Origin: Acinetobacter calcoaceticus
GTDB taxonomy: Bacteria; Pseudomonadota; Gammaproteobacteria; Pseudomonadales; Moraxellaceae
Assembly: GCF_004345325.1 (NCBI RefSeq)
Contig: NZ_SLVJ01000016.1
Span: 1-64,000, forward strand
DNA length: 64,000 bases
Direction of reading: 5' to 3'
Shown here: one piece after another, positions 9,195 to 17,927 of the stretch
How positions within the stretch are numbered: the first letter of the stretch is position 1
Layout of the letters: the number at the start of each line of letters is the position of its first letter
Notes under the pieces: model-generated
Told to the model about the DNA's origin: nothing
What the model saw: only the letters and a program-made list of their open reading frames with translations
Database searches by the model: none
Position numbers and translations under genes: made by a program

Positions 9195-9249
9195 ATCTAT
9201 CCGAATTTGTTGTCTTTGATATGTCCAAGCATAGCATTGATGGATAGAT
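9195..9249. promoter_or_regulatory. Inverted repeat in the LysR/MFS divergent promoter
   Basis: ATCTATCC (9195-9202) and GGATAGAT (9242-9249) are perfect complements 39 bp apart, in the 109-bp gap between the divergent genes. The left arm abuts the regulator's start codon. Two half-sites contacted by a LysR tetramer is a reasonable guess, but the spacing is longer than a classic T-N11-A box. Confidence 0.35.
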
Positions 9250-9302
9250 AGGTCTTGCCTAAGATGGTCGTATTGAACATCAGACGCTAAGGAATAGGTG
9301 AG

Positions 9303-10850
9303 ATGAAAACCCCGTTGGCTTCACGCCAATCCTTTTTTGCATTGGCTGCAGTGTGCTTGTCGGCATTGATGTTGGGGCTAGAAATATCGAGCGTTCCGCC
9401 AATTTTGTCGACGATTGAACAGGTTATGGGTGCAAGTTTTCGTCAACTGCAATGGGTGATGACCGCCTATACCATTGCAATGACGACGATTTTAATGGCT
9501 GTTGGCACCTTGGCCGATCGATATGGTCGTAAACGAATGTTTATGCTAGGGATCACGGCTTTTGGGCTGACCTCACTGCTGTGTGGTTTGACTGAACATG
9601 CTTCGATTTTGATTGGGGCACGGTTTTTTCAAGGACTGAGTGCGGCAATCATGTTGATTTGTCAAATTGCTATCTTGTCAACCCAGTTCCGTGATGGGGA
9701 GCTTCGAGCACGGGCATTTGCATGCTGGGGGATTGTGTTTGGTGCAGGACTGGGTTTCGGACCGATGATCGGGACGATTATTTTGACCTACATGGGGTGG
9801 CAATGGGTCTTTCTTATTCATGCATTCATCGCCCTGATCAGCTTGTATTTTTGCATATTTGGGGTACAAGAATCGGTTGCAACCTCATATAAACCGCTCG
9901 ATAAAATGGGTATTTTGACCCTGTCCTTGGCTGTACTATGTTTGGTGTTGTTTGTGACTCAAGGGCCAGTACTGGGGTTTTTAGATCCGATTTCGATCAG
10001 TATTCTGATGCTCTCAATATTGAGTTTCATCGCCTTCATTTGGGGTGAAAAAAAATCCGCCCATCCAATGATTGAGTTTTCAGTTTTCCGCATTCGAAAT
10101 TTTTCTGCAGGCTTAGTTGGGTCAATGGGGCAAAATTTTAGTTTCTGGCCCTTTATCATTTATTTACCGATTTATTTTCATGTGGGCTTGGGGTTAAACA
10201 GCCTAGAAACAGGGTTGGCCCTGTTGGCCTATACCTTACCGACTTTATTTATGCCACCAATCGCTGAACGCTTGTCATTGCGCTATCACGCGAGGGTGGT
10301 GATTCCTAGCGGATTGTCGATGATTGGACTGGGCTTTGTGGTGATGTATTTTGGCAGTCGAACTGTTCAGCCGCTTGGGCTGATTTTACTGGGTTGTATG
10401 TTTGCAGGAATCGGTTTGGGCTTGACCAATACCACGTCAACCAACACCATTACGGCCGCAGTAGAACCACAGCGTGCGGGTATGGCTTCAGGTGCGGATA
10501 CCAGCGCCAGAATGATTTCATTGGCGCTGAATATTGCAGTGATGGGCTTCATATTGGTTGAAGGGATCATGTGGAGTTTAAGTCAGCGTTTGCGCACGAT
10601 TCCAGTGGCGGAACTACGTTTAATCGCCGAAAAAGTTGCTATGGGTCAGATGCAGGCGCTGGATGCAACATTGGCGTTAACGCTGCCCACTGGACTGCCC
10701 GCATTAAATACAATTTTACAAACAGCTCTGATCAATGGTTTCAATTGGGTGATGCTCTATGGAGCAGGGAGTGCAATGTTGTTGGCCTTGAGCAGTTATT
10801 TGATTTTTTCATTTGGTACAAAGGTCAAACCATGCGTCAAGATCCAATAA
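9303..10850 (+). CDS. MFS drug exporter, DHA2 (14-helix) type
   Basis: A 515-residue inner-membrane antiporter of the major facilitator superfamily. Motif A is visible as GTLADRYGRKRMFMLG near residue 80, and motif C (GAGLGFGPMIGT) near residue 150. Length and helix count fit the 14-TM DHA2 family that expels drugs or toxic metabolites using the proton gradient. It is divergent from a LysR regulator, a common layout for inducible exporters. The ATG follows AGGTGAG, a usable ribosome-binding site. Confidence 0.85.
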   Translation: MKTPLASRQSFFALAAVCLSALMLGLEISSVPPILSTIEQVMGASFRQLQWVMTAYTIAMTTILMAVGTLADRYGRKRMFMLGITAFGLTSLLCGLTEHASILIGARFFQGLSAAIMLICQIAILSTQFRDGELRARAFACWGIVFGAGLGFGPMIGTIILTYMGWQWVFLIHAFIALISLYFCIFGVQESVATSYKPLDKMGILTLSLAVLCLVLFVTQGPVLGFLDPISISILMLSILSFIAFIWGEKKSAHPMIEFSVFRIRNFSAGLVGSMGQNFSFWPFIIYLPIYFHVGLGLNSLETGLALLAYTLPTLFMPPIAERLSLRYHARVVIPSGLSMIGLGFVVMYFGSRTVQPLGLILLGCMFAGIGLGLTNTTSTNTITAAVEPQRAGMASGADTSARMISLALNIAVMGFILVEGIMWSLSQRLRTIPVAELRLIAEKVAMGQMQALDATLALTLPTGLPALNTILQTALINGFNWVMLYGAGSAMLLALSSYLIFSFGTKVKPCVKIQ

Positions 10851-10951
10851 AGCACCACGCTGAACAATGCATCTGTTTAGGGGGGTACATAGCCATTGAT
10901 CTTGAGGTTTAGGCTGATGACTCACTGAGGATTCGATCAGAAACCATGCTA

Positions 10952-10967
10952 GGATGATGAATCATCC
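10952..10967. promoter_or_regulatory. Perfect 16-bp palindrome before the DUF1287 gene
   Basis: GGATGAT-GA-ATCATCC lies 6 bp upstream of the first ATG of the next gene. The position suits an operator or an RNA hairpin that covers the ribosome-binding site. No regulator could be tied to it. Confidence 0.4.
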
Positions 10968-10973
10968 AATACA

Positions 10974-11570
10974 ATGAATCCATTCAATATGATGAAAATA
11001 ATCAACATGCTATGCGCAAGTAGTTTAGTGCTGTGCAGCCTAGGCGCATGGGCATTTCAACCCACGCAGTTGGTCGGTGATGGCCGTAGCCAAGTCGGTA
11101 AGACCTTGCTTTATGATCCGAGCTATACCCAACTAAAATATCCGATGGGGGATGTGCCGATGGTCAAAGGGGTATGTACCGATGTGGTGATCCGTGGCTT
11201 GCGGGTGCAGGGCATCGATTTACAACAACGTATCCATGAAGATATGAAGCAGAATTTTTCCGCCTACCCGAAAAAATGGGGACTTAAAAGTACCGATCGC
11301 AATATTGATCATCGCCGTGTCCCGAATATCATGACCTATTTCACTCGAAAAGGTTATCAAGTCAAAGACCAGAACTACCTCGCAGGAGACATCGTGGCTT
11401 GGGATCTAGGTAAGGGATTGACACATATTGGAATTATTTCAAATAAGACCACGTTGCTGTCGAAAACACCATTGGTGATCCACAATATTGGCTATGGCAC
11501 ACAGGAAAACGATATTTTGCATGATTATAAAATCATTGGGCATTACCGTCTTCCTAACACCGTAAAATAA
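10974..11570 (+). CDS. DUF1287 family secreted protein (YijF-like)
   Basis: A 198-residue exported protein with an N-terminal signal peptide ending around AWAF. The body matches DUF1287, which includes E. coli YijF: DPSYTQLKYPMGDVP, then GVCTDVVIRGLR, DMKQNF..YPKKWGL, NIDHRRVPN and the final GHYRLP. The conserved Cys of GVCTDV and a later His (LTHIG) recall the NlpC/P60-like papain fold, so a cell-wall amidase or peptidase role is possible but unproven. The start could be the ATG at 10974 or the one at 10992. Confidence 0.75.
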   Translation: MNPFNMMKIINMLCASSLVLCSLGAWAFQPTQLVGDGRSQVGKTLLYDPSYTQLKYPMGDVPMVKGVCTDVVIRGLRVQGIDLQQRIHEDMKQNFSAYPKKWGLKSTDRNIDHRRVPNIMTYFTRKGYQVKDQNYLAGDIVAWDLGKGLTHIGIISNKTTLLSKTPLVIHNIGYGTQENDILHDYKIIGHYRLPNTVK

Positions 11571-11924
11571 GACCTTGTCAATGCTTAATTGTAGAAAGCA
11601 AGGACTGAGCAGTCGCCATCAAATTGCGCTATTTAGATATAAAAACACTCAATTTGAGTAAATATTTATTTAATTCACCCCGTTTCTATGCTGAAAATGC
11701 AGTAAATCGACCAGAAAACAGGTATTGTTGCTTCATTAAACAGTAATTTATGGTATCTCGGTTTTAACCAAATCAGGTCACCAGATTGCTGGTTTGCAAT
11801 CCGGACAAAGTGCTCAAAAGGCGCAGGTCTTTTTCAAACAACAATATTATTTGGTACTTTATTTGCTCGCGTTCGCACAATGACAATAAGCTGCATGTAA
11901 AGGTGCCTTGAGACTGGGTGAAAT
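11571..11924. other. Intergenic region and probable leader of the sodium symporter
   Basis: No gene is visible. The region holds a palindrome ACTCAA-T-TTGAGT (11647-11659) and a hairpin GATTGC-N6-GCAATC (11784-11801) inside what may be a long 5' leader. It was compared by eye with glycine and SAM riboswitch cores and no match was found. Confidence 0.4.
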
Positions 11925-13409
11925 ATGACGGAAAAACGTGAAAACTGGTCAGCACGATCAGGCTTTATTATTGCAGCAATCGGATCTGCTGTAGGTTTGG
12001 GAAACATTTGGCGCTTTCCTTATGTCGCCTATGAAAACGGTGGTGGCGCATTCTTAATTCCTTATTTGCTGGCACTCTTAACAGCAGGCTTACCTTTGCT
12101 GTTCCTCGACTATGCGGTCGGGCATCGCAGTACGGGTGCACCACCCAAAGCATTTAAACAACTCTGGAAACCCGCTGAAACTTTAGGTTGGTGGCAGGTC
12201 TGTGTCTGCTTGGTGATTGGCCTGTATTATGCGGGCGTACTGACATGGGCAGGGAGCTATGTCTATTTCTCTATGGGGCAGATGTGGGGTCAAGATCCTG
12301 AAGGATTCTTCTTTAAAACCTTTTTACAGACCTCAGCAAGTAAAGACTTTGAATTAGGCTTTGTCAGCCATTTATTCTGGCCACTGATCGCTGTCTGGGC
12401 CTTGGTACTGGCGATTTTATATGGTGGTGTCAAGAAAGGGATTGAACTGGCAAACAAAATCTTTATGCCATTATTGATTATCTTGTTTACGATTTTGGTG
12501 ATTCAAGCGGTACGTTTACCTGGTGCGGCAGAAGGTTTAAATGCCTTCTTTACCCCGAACTGGGACGCGATGATGAACTATAAAGTATGGCTTGCTGCTT
12601 ATGGCCACATCTTCTTTAGTTTATCGGTCGGTTTCGGGATCATGGTGACTTATGCATCTTATCTCAAACCGAAAACCAACTTAACCGGTTCGGGCCTGAT
12701 CGTTGGATTTGCCAACTCATCATTTGAACTTTTAGCTGGTATTGGTGTATTTGCAGCGCTCGGTTTTATGGCTCAGGCGGCAGGTAAACCGGTTGCAGAG
12801 GTGGTGAGTGGTGGTATTGGTCTGGCCTTTATTGCCTTCCCTAAATTAATTTCTAGCTTGGGTTCTGGTGCTGACTTCTTTGGGATCTTGTTCTTTACCT
12901 CGTTGTTTGTTGCGGGTGTTACCTCGATGGTGAGTATCCTTGAAGTGCCGATTGCGGCATTGCAAGACAAACTGAAATGGAGCCGTTTCAAAGCCGTATC
13001 TTGGGTCGGTGGCGGTACGGGCGTGATCTCAATCTTCCTGTTTTCTTCAACCAGCGCGATTAAATTGGTCGATATTATCGATCACTTTATTAACAATCTC
13101 GGTATCGTTTCGGGTGCTTTGGTTTCGATCATCATGGTGTCGTGGTTTAAACGTCGCTTGATGGCGGAAATGGAAATGCACATTAACCATATCTCGACCA
13201 TTAAACTCGGTAAAACTTGGGAATTCACCTTAACTGTTGTAACCCCTGTGGTACTGATTTCTACCTTGGTATTGGCGTTTAAAACGCTGATCACTACAGG
13301 TTATGGTGGTGGTGACTATTCAAGTTCGATGGTGCTGTATTTTGGTTGGGGCACGATTATCTTCTGTGCACTCGGTGCTGCGGTAATGTCTCGAATCCAA
13401 GATCGATAG
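11925..13409 (+). CDS. metP: Sodium:amino-acid symporter, NSS family (MetP-like)
   Basis: A 494-residue inner-membrane importer of the neurotransmitter:sodium symporter family. The N-terminus has the signature SARSGFIIAAIGSAVGLGNIWRFP, whose unwound first helix binds sodium and substrate; eleven to twelve helices follow. The tiny MetS-like ORF starting 10 bp downstream points to the MetPS group, which takes up methionine and in some bacteria alanine. Substrate is inferred from that partner only. The pair shares one transcript ending at the hairpin at 13551. Confidence 0.85.
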   Translation: MTEKRENWSARSGFIIAAIGSAVGLGNIWRFPYVAYENGGGAFLIPYLLALLTAGLPLLFLDYAVGHRSTGAPPKAFKQLWKPAETLGWWQVCVCLVIGLYYAGVLTWAGSYVYFSMGQMWGQDPEGFFFKTFLQTSASKDFELGFVSHLFWPLIAVWALVLAILYGGVKKGIELANKIFMPLLIILFTILVIQAVRLPGAAEGLNAFFTPNWDAMMNYKVWLAAYGHIFFSLSVGFGIMVTYASYLKPKTNLTGSGLIVGFANSSFELLAGIGVFAALGFMAQAAGKPVAEVVSGGIGLAFIAFPKLISSLGSGADFFGILFFTSLFVAGVTSMVSILEVPIAALQDKLKWSRFKAVSWVGGGTGVISIFLFSSTSAIKLVDIIDHFINNLGIVSGALVSIIMVSWFKRRLMAEMEMHINHISTIKLGKTWEFTLTVVTPVVLISTLVLAFKTLITTGYGGGDYSSSMVLYFGWGTIIFCALGAAVMSRIQDR

Positions 13410-13419
13410 GAGAACTAAA

Positions 13420-13530
13420 ATGAATATTGAAGCAATTATAATGATGGTGATTTCAATCGTGTTTCTATGGGGCGGATTGCTGCTGGCGATTTTGCATTTG
13501 TCAAAACATCCTGAAGAAGCGGATGATTAA
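13420..13530 (+). CDS. metS: MetS-like small subunit of the NSS transporter
   Basis: A 36-residue protein with one membrane helix (IIMMVISIVFLWGGLLLAIL) followed by a short polar tail, HLSKHPEEADD. It matches the MetS family, small partners needed by MetP for transport. An AGGAGA ribosome-binding site at 13408-13413 overlaps the stop codon of the symporter, so the two are translationally linked. It is easily missed because of its size. Confidence 0.85.
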   Translation: MNIEAIIMMVISIVFLWGGLLLAILHLSKHPEEADD

Positions 13531-13550
13531 ACTTCCCATTTAAAAATCAA

Positions 13551-13579
13551 AAAGAGCCTCAGTTGAGGCTCTTTTTTTT
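13551..13579 (+). terminator. Terminator of metP-metS
   Basis: A perfect 10-bp stem (AAAGAGCCTC and its complement, AGTT loop) followed by a run of T. It also separates this operon from the convergent rsmB. Confidence 0.9.
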
Positions 13580-13600
13580 AGCTTGAAAGCGCTTAAAAGA

Positions 13601-14908
13601 TTAAGCGTTTTTTGAGATTAAGCAATAATAGAAGCCATCACCCTGACCCGGTTGTGGCAGTAACTGACGGCCATGGCATTGCTCAATGCCCCAATCCGCT
13701 TCGATCTTGATCTCAGTCGCATCGGTATGTTCAGCAAAGAAGGCCTGCATTTGCTGTTCGTTTTCAGCTTTGAAAATCGAGCAAGTGATATACAGCAGCA
13801 CACCGCCCGGTTTCAGTTGTTGCCACATTTGCGCCAAGATCTGTTTCTGAAGGGCGACCGTCACTGGAATATCAGTGGTTTGACGGAGCAAGCGAATATC
13901 GGGATGGCGACGTAATACACCCGTTGCACTACACGGTGCATCGAGGATGATACAGTCCAGAGCTTCATCGGCAACCCAAGTACAAGCATCCGCCGTGACC
14001 ACATCAATCTCGGTACAGTCATTGAGTTGTAAACGGTCGAGGTTTTCATAGACGCGCTCTAGGCGTTTGGCATCATTGTCCAGTGCGATCAGATGTTTAA
14101 GATCAAACTTTTCCAAGAGGTGTGCAGTTTTACCACCCGGTGCCGCACAGGCATCAAGTAAACTTTTTTGATTGAGCTCAGGCAGGATCTGCACGGCCAA
14201 TTGTGCATGTTCATCTTGAACCGAGAACCAACCATCTTCAAAACCAAGCAGATCGGGAATATGCCCACCTTGATCCAGTACGATGCCTGTCTCTGAAATT
14301 GAACATGCATGTGCAGCGATATCAAGCGCATGCAGTTGCTCTAGATAATCATCACGACCGATATGACGTTGATTGACACGGATGGTCAGTGGCGCAACCT
14401 GTTTTAGGTTTTGGCACAGCTCAGGCAGTTGCTCAGGCCAATCTTTTTTCAGACGTTTGAACATCCAACTTGGCAAGCCATGTGCTTCAGCCAAGGCAGT
14501 TTGAAATGCCTCAGTTTCACGTGAAACGCGGCGCAGGATGGCATTGACCACACCACTTAAGCTTTCAAAGCCCAATTGTTTGGTGGCATCTACAGTTTCA
14601 GAAATCGCAGCATGCGCTGGAATACGAGTCGCCAATAACTGGTAAATCCCCAGATACAAACAGCTTTCCACTTTTGGGTTATCCAGTGGTTTGACCAATA
14701 AAGGCAAGCTGATACTTTTTAAGGCATACCATTGACGCAAAGTACCGAGCAGTAATTCATGAAACAGTGCGCGGTCACGGGTCGGGACATCATTTAATTC
14801 ACGGCTTAAAAAGCTCGACAAGGATTTGCCTTGTTGTACCGTCAATAAGCACATAACGACGTGCGCGCGTAGATTCGGTTCGGCTGCATTTGATGATTTA
14901 TGGTTCAT
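13601..14908 (-). CDS. rsmB: 16S rRNA m5C967 methyltransferase RsmB
   Basis: The enzyme methylates C967 of 16S rRNA with S-adenosylmethionine. The N-terminal 140 residues form a NusB-like RNA-binding domain, and the Rossmann methyltransferase domain follows. Key pieces are LLDACAAPGGKTAHLLE (SAM binding), DAPCSATGVLRRHPD (release cysteine) and ITCSIFKAENE, with the catalytic cysteine in TCS. At 435 residues the length is normal. Its start overlaps the fmt stop by 4 bp (ATGA), so translation is probably coupled. Confidence 0.95.
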   Translation of the reverse strand: MNHKSSNAAEPNLRAHVVMCLLTVQQGKSLSSFLSRELNDVPTRDRALFHELLLGTLRQWYALKSISLPLLVKPLDNPKVESCLYLGIYQLLATRIPAHAAISETVDATKQLGFESLSGVVNAILRRVSRETEAFQTALAEAHGLPSWMFKRLKKDWPEQLPELCQNLKQVAPLTIRVNQRHIGRDDYLEQLHALDIAAHACSISETGIVLDQGGHIPDLLGFEDGWFSVQDEHAQLAVQILPELNQKSLLDACAAPGGKTAHLLEKFDLKHLIALDNDAKRLERVYENLDRLQLNDCTEIDVVTADACTWVADEALDCIILDAPCSATGVLRRHPDIRLLRQTTDIPVTVALQKQILAQMWQQLKPGGVLLYITCSIFKAENEQQMQAFFAEHTDATEIKIEADWGIEQCHGRQLLPQPGQGDGFYYCLISKNA

Positions 14909-15873
14909 GCGAAGATATGTCCTAGGTGCAGCTTGTTGGATTGGGAGATTTGTAAGGCATTGAAGGCTTTAGCGCCGGGCCATTGTAGGCTGGTCAGGCA
15001 GATACACTGTTGATCGCCGCACAGCACATGTACGCCGTGTGAGTCGATGGCAATGATTTGGCCTGCTACGGCATCACTCGGGATGGTCTGAACATCAGAT
15101 AAAGCACAGGTCCAAATGCGTAAGTTTTGACTGTCATCTAGCGGAGTAAATGCCACTGGCCAAGGATTAAAGGCGCGAATATTACGGTCGATATCAGCGG
15201 CGGCTTGGCTCCAGTCGACTTTGGCTTCGGATTTATTCAGTTTGTGGGCATAGACCGTGAGGCTTTCATCTTGGACTTCACGCGCAGCCAAAGCATCGAT
15301 CAAGCGCTGTTCAGAGCGCAGCACGTCGACGATGGCTTCGGCACCTTGGATTGCTAACTTGTCATGCAGCGTTGCTGAGGTATCACTGGCCAATATTGGA
15401 CAATAGGTTTTTAACATCATATCGCCAGTGTCCAAACCTGCTGCCATTTTCATAATGGTAACACCGGTTTCGGCATCTGCTGCGGCAATGGCACGTTGGA
15501 TCGGTGCGGCACCACGCCAGCGTGGGAGGAGTGAGCCATGAATGTTGAGACAACCATATTTCGGTGTATCTAAAACCACTTGCGGCAAGATCAAACCATA
15601 GGCGGCGACCACCATGACATCGGCATTGAGTTCAGCCAATTGTTGCTGTGCTGCCAAGCCTTCTTCGGTGGAGGCTTTAAAATGGAGCGGTTGATAGACT
15701 GGAAGATCGTGCTCTAATGCCAATTGCTTGACCGCAGAGGCAGTGAGCTTTTGGCCACGTCCAGCTTTACGATCAGGTTGGGTATAGACCGCAACGATGC
15801 GATGTTCAGTATTGATCAATGCCGCTAAGGCAGTTGCAGCAAATTCAGGCGTGCCCGCAAAAATGATATTCAA
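14905..15873 (-). CDS. fmt: Methionyl-tRNA formyltransferase Fmt
   Basis: Fmt formylates Met-tRNA(fMet) with 10-formyltetrahydrofolate for translation initiation. The N-terminal catalytic domain has NIIFAGTPEFAA, the formyl-folate loop NIHGSLLPRWRGAAPIQRA and a conserved Asp in GLDTGDMM; the C-terminal tRNA-binding domain follows. The frame opens at a TTG (15909), but homologues begin directly at the (M)KIIFAGTPEF strand, so the TTG at 15873 (322 residues) is preferred. No ATG is available. It is the first gene of an fmt-rsmB pair; def is not adjacent in this window. Confidence 0.93.
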   Translation of the reverse strand: MNIIFAGTPEFAATALAALINTEHRIVAVYTQPDRKAGRGQKLTASAVKQLALEHDLPVYQPLHFKASTEEGLAAQQQLAELNADVMVVAAYGLILPQVVLDTPKYGCLNIHGSLLPRWRGAAPIQRAIAAADAETGVTIMKMAAGLDTGDMMLKTYCPILASDTSATLHDKLAIQGAEAIVDVLRSEQRLIDALAAREVQDESLTVYAHKLNKSEAKVDWSQAAADIDRNIRAFNPWPVAFTPLDDSQNLRIWTCALSDVQTIPSDAVAGQIIAIDSHGVHVLCGDQQCICLTSLQWPGAKAFNALQISQSNKLHLGHIFA

Positions 15874-16013
15874 TGATTGGCTCGATAAGGTTCGGGGAAT
15901 TGTGCGCAATTATAGCAAATCAGCGATTTGATAGGGGAATTAAGGCAGTGGAAACGGTATGGGGAATGCTGGATGAAATAGTACTGTCTATCAATAGAAA
16001 GTTTAGCTCGTTA

Positions 16014-17032
16014 CTAAAAGGTTTGCTTCCAAAATGTGTCTTGATACCAGAATTCTGGCATTCCCATATTTGCTTTAGAAACATTGGGGTAACGCTGCAT
16101 TAAATTATATAAACGTTGAGACCATCCAGAATTTGGGCTGATCTTGTACAATAAAGTTTGCAAAGCAACCAACACGATATACGTTCTTTTCTCATATCGG
16201 ATGGCTGCATTTTCTAGGACTACAGGATGTTGTAACCACTGAATCGTATTTGAAGTTGGAATTTTGATACTACGGCCAAATTCTTTATTCCATAAGCGAT
16301 TATGATGAGCACATAAATTCCTTACATCATTTAAGGTTTTTAACCAAGATGCTAAAACTTCCGCATGTAATCCTAGATTTTGGGCAATTTGTTTTTTTAG
16401 ATGAGTTGATTTTAAACCATTATATAAATGGCTTAACTCTCCCCAAGTCAACATTTCGACCATCATCCATGAGGGGGGTAATTTGGGATTGTCATATTTA
16501 GATAAGTAATGTCTTAAAAAATTTTCTTTACGCGCTTTTTCCTTTAAAGTATTTTTCTCATTTTGAGACAATGAATTTCGTTGGTCTATCCTCTTTTCAT
16601 CGTTTGTTAGGCGGTTTTTTCATCTAATAATTGTCGTTCAATATTTGCTAATAATCGCATGTGGCCATAGTTATAATCAAAATGTTGACCGTCTGTATAC
16701 CAAAAGGCATTGTTATAATGAGTGCACATTATATTACTAATTTGGGTTCGTACAGCAACTTCAATTCTTTCAATTGCATCCATGACGAGGAGTCGAAGTT
16801 CCCTATCAAAGATATAAAGATTAAGTAGATCATCAAAAGTTGTATTATTTTTAAATTGATGATTTGGAGCCTTTGATAGTTGAAAAGGGATAGCGTAAGC
16901 GGAAAGACGATAATAACCAATAAAACCTAAATAGCGATTGGCTCGTTCATAATCAGTAATAATTAGACCACGTTCTTGCCATGTAATTATATGGTCTTGG
17001 CTTTTCTTAGATAGTTTTGTGAACTGAACCAT
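16014..17032 (-). pseudogene. Abi_2 (AbiD/AbiF-like) HEPN protein, frameshifted
   Basis: Two overlapping frames together make one Abi_2 protein of about 340 residues. The first half (from the ATG at 17032 to a stop at 16607) has ITDYERANRYL...GYYRLSAYAIPF and LYIFDRELRLL, typical of the family's N-terminus. The second half, in another frame, holds PPSWMMVEMLTWGELSHLY and RNLCAHH, an R-x4-H HEPN ribonuclease motif. The join is at a run of six A on the coding strand (16615-16620): one extra A restores a continuous LLDEK-NRLTNDEK reading. Abi_2 proteins abort phage infection. As it stands, the first product lacks the nuclease motif. A sequencing error, a decayed gene or a slippage switch would all look like this. 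Confidence 0.75.
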
Positions 17033-17046
17033 AGCAATACTCAGGC

Positions 17047-17110
17047 AAAAAAAACCTGCCGATTTGTGCGTAAACAAGAAAACTTGTCCATATGCATGGC
17101 AGGTATATTA
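17047..17110 (-). ncRNA. Possible small RNA or leader ending in a terminator, upstream of the Abi_2 gene
   Basis: On the minus strand ACCTGCC and GGCAGGT (17098-17104 and 17054-17060) close a 37-nt loop that contains a second hairpin, ACAAG-TTTT-CTTGT, and the outer stem runs straight into eight T (17047-17054). That terminator stands only 15 bp before the Abi_2 start codon. The order hairpin RNA, terminator, toxin-like gene is the one seen in type III toxin-antitoxin loci. The 5' end of any transcript is not defined; it may begin anywhere up to about 17220. Confidence 0.4.
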
Positions 17111-17226
17111 CTCAGAAGCATGCAATATTATGATGCTAAAGTAAAGCTAGCTTTACAATTTTAGCGATGAAGTGCAGCCTGAAAAGTCAGCACGGCTAAG
17201 TTTTAGCTCGTGCTAACAGGACAAGA

Positions 17227-17718
17227 TTACTTCTGTTTGGTGTAGGTCAATTTGAGATCGCGATCTTGGATGACCAAGGTGTTTTCATCGACAGAAATCA
17301 CTTTATAAACGGTCGTGTCTACAGAAGATTGTTTATTACCAACACTTTTCGCAACTAAACTTAAGTTGCCCTCTTTATATTCCCAAGACTGGTACTGTAG
17401 CGTTTCCATATTGATTGACTTAGCCGTAAGGTCTTGGTTTAAGCTGAAACCTTGAACTTCTTTATCGTTAATTGGATTTGGCTCTACCCAGTTGCCATAG
17501 AATGCTGCAATTTCTGGTGTAGCTGCGGTTGATGCGCTTGGCGCTGATGCAGGGGTATTTTCAGCTGTGGTTGCGGCTGGCATAGATGCAGCTTGTTCAG
17601 TCGTTGCTGCGCTTGAAGCAGCAGGAGTATTTTCAGCGGTATCTTTTTTTGCTGGTGAACAGGCGGTGATGAGGAGTGCAGAGCTGATGGCGGCAGAAAT
17701 AAGCAACGAATTTTTCAT
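17227..17718 (-). CDS. Lipoprotein with lipocalin-like C-terminal domain
   Basis: A 163-residue lipoprotein: signal peptide and lipobox ALLITACS, then an Ala/Thr/Pro/Ser-rich linker (about residues 25-70) in which TAENTPA is repeated, then a compact domain starting FYGNWVEP. The GNW opening and the run of short beta strands resemble small lipocalin-like domains. No specific function is known. The linker suggests a domain held away from the membrane. Confidence 0.7.
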   Translation of the reverse strand: MKNSLLISAAISSALLITACSPAKKDTAENTPAASSAATTEQAASMPAATTAENTPASAPSASTAATPEIAAFYGNWVEPNPINDKEVQGFSLNQDLTAKSINMETLQYQSWEYKEGNLSLVAKSVGNKQSSVDTTVYKVISVDENTLVIQDRDLKLTYTKQK

Positions 17719-17927
17719 GAATGAATTTCCAAGCAGAGTTAAACAGATTTTGATGAGAAGATGAATCTATCAAAATAAAACCTTGTAAGATTAGCATTAT
17801 TTTTAATTTTTCAAGCAAATGCTCGGTGTAGATTTGTGATTTAAAACACATCTTGATGAAGAAGATATTTTTACTGTGTGGCAAAGACTGGCATCTTAAA
17901 TGGTCAACAATGGCTCTGGGAAAGACA

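Noticed and set aside
11571..11924. A riboswitch before the sodium symporter
   Set aside because: The hairpins present do not form a recognisable glycine, lysine or SAM aptamer core.
16611..16621. Programmed -1 ribosomal frameshifting at AAAAAAC in the Abi_2 gene
   Set aside because: The heptamer is not in the phase needed for the upstream frame, and no stimulatory structure is evident. Mutation or slippage in the A run is simpler.
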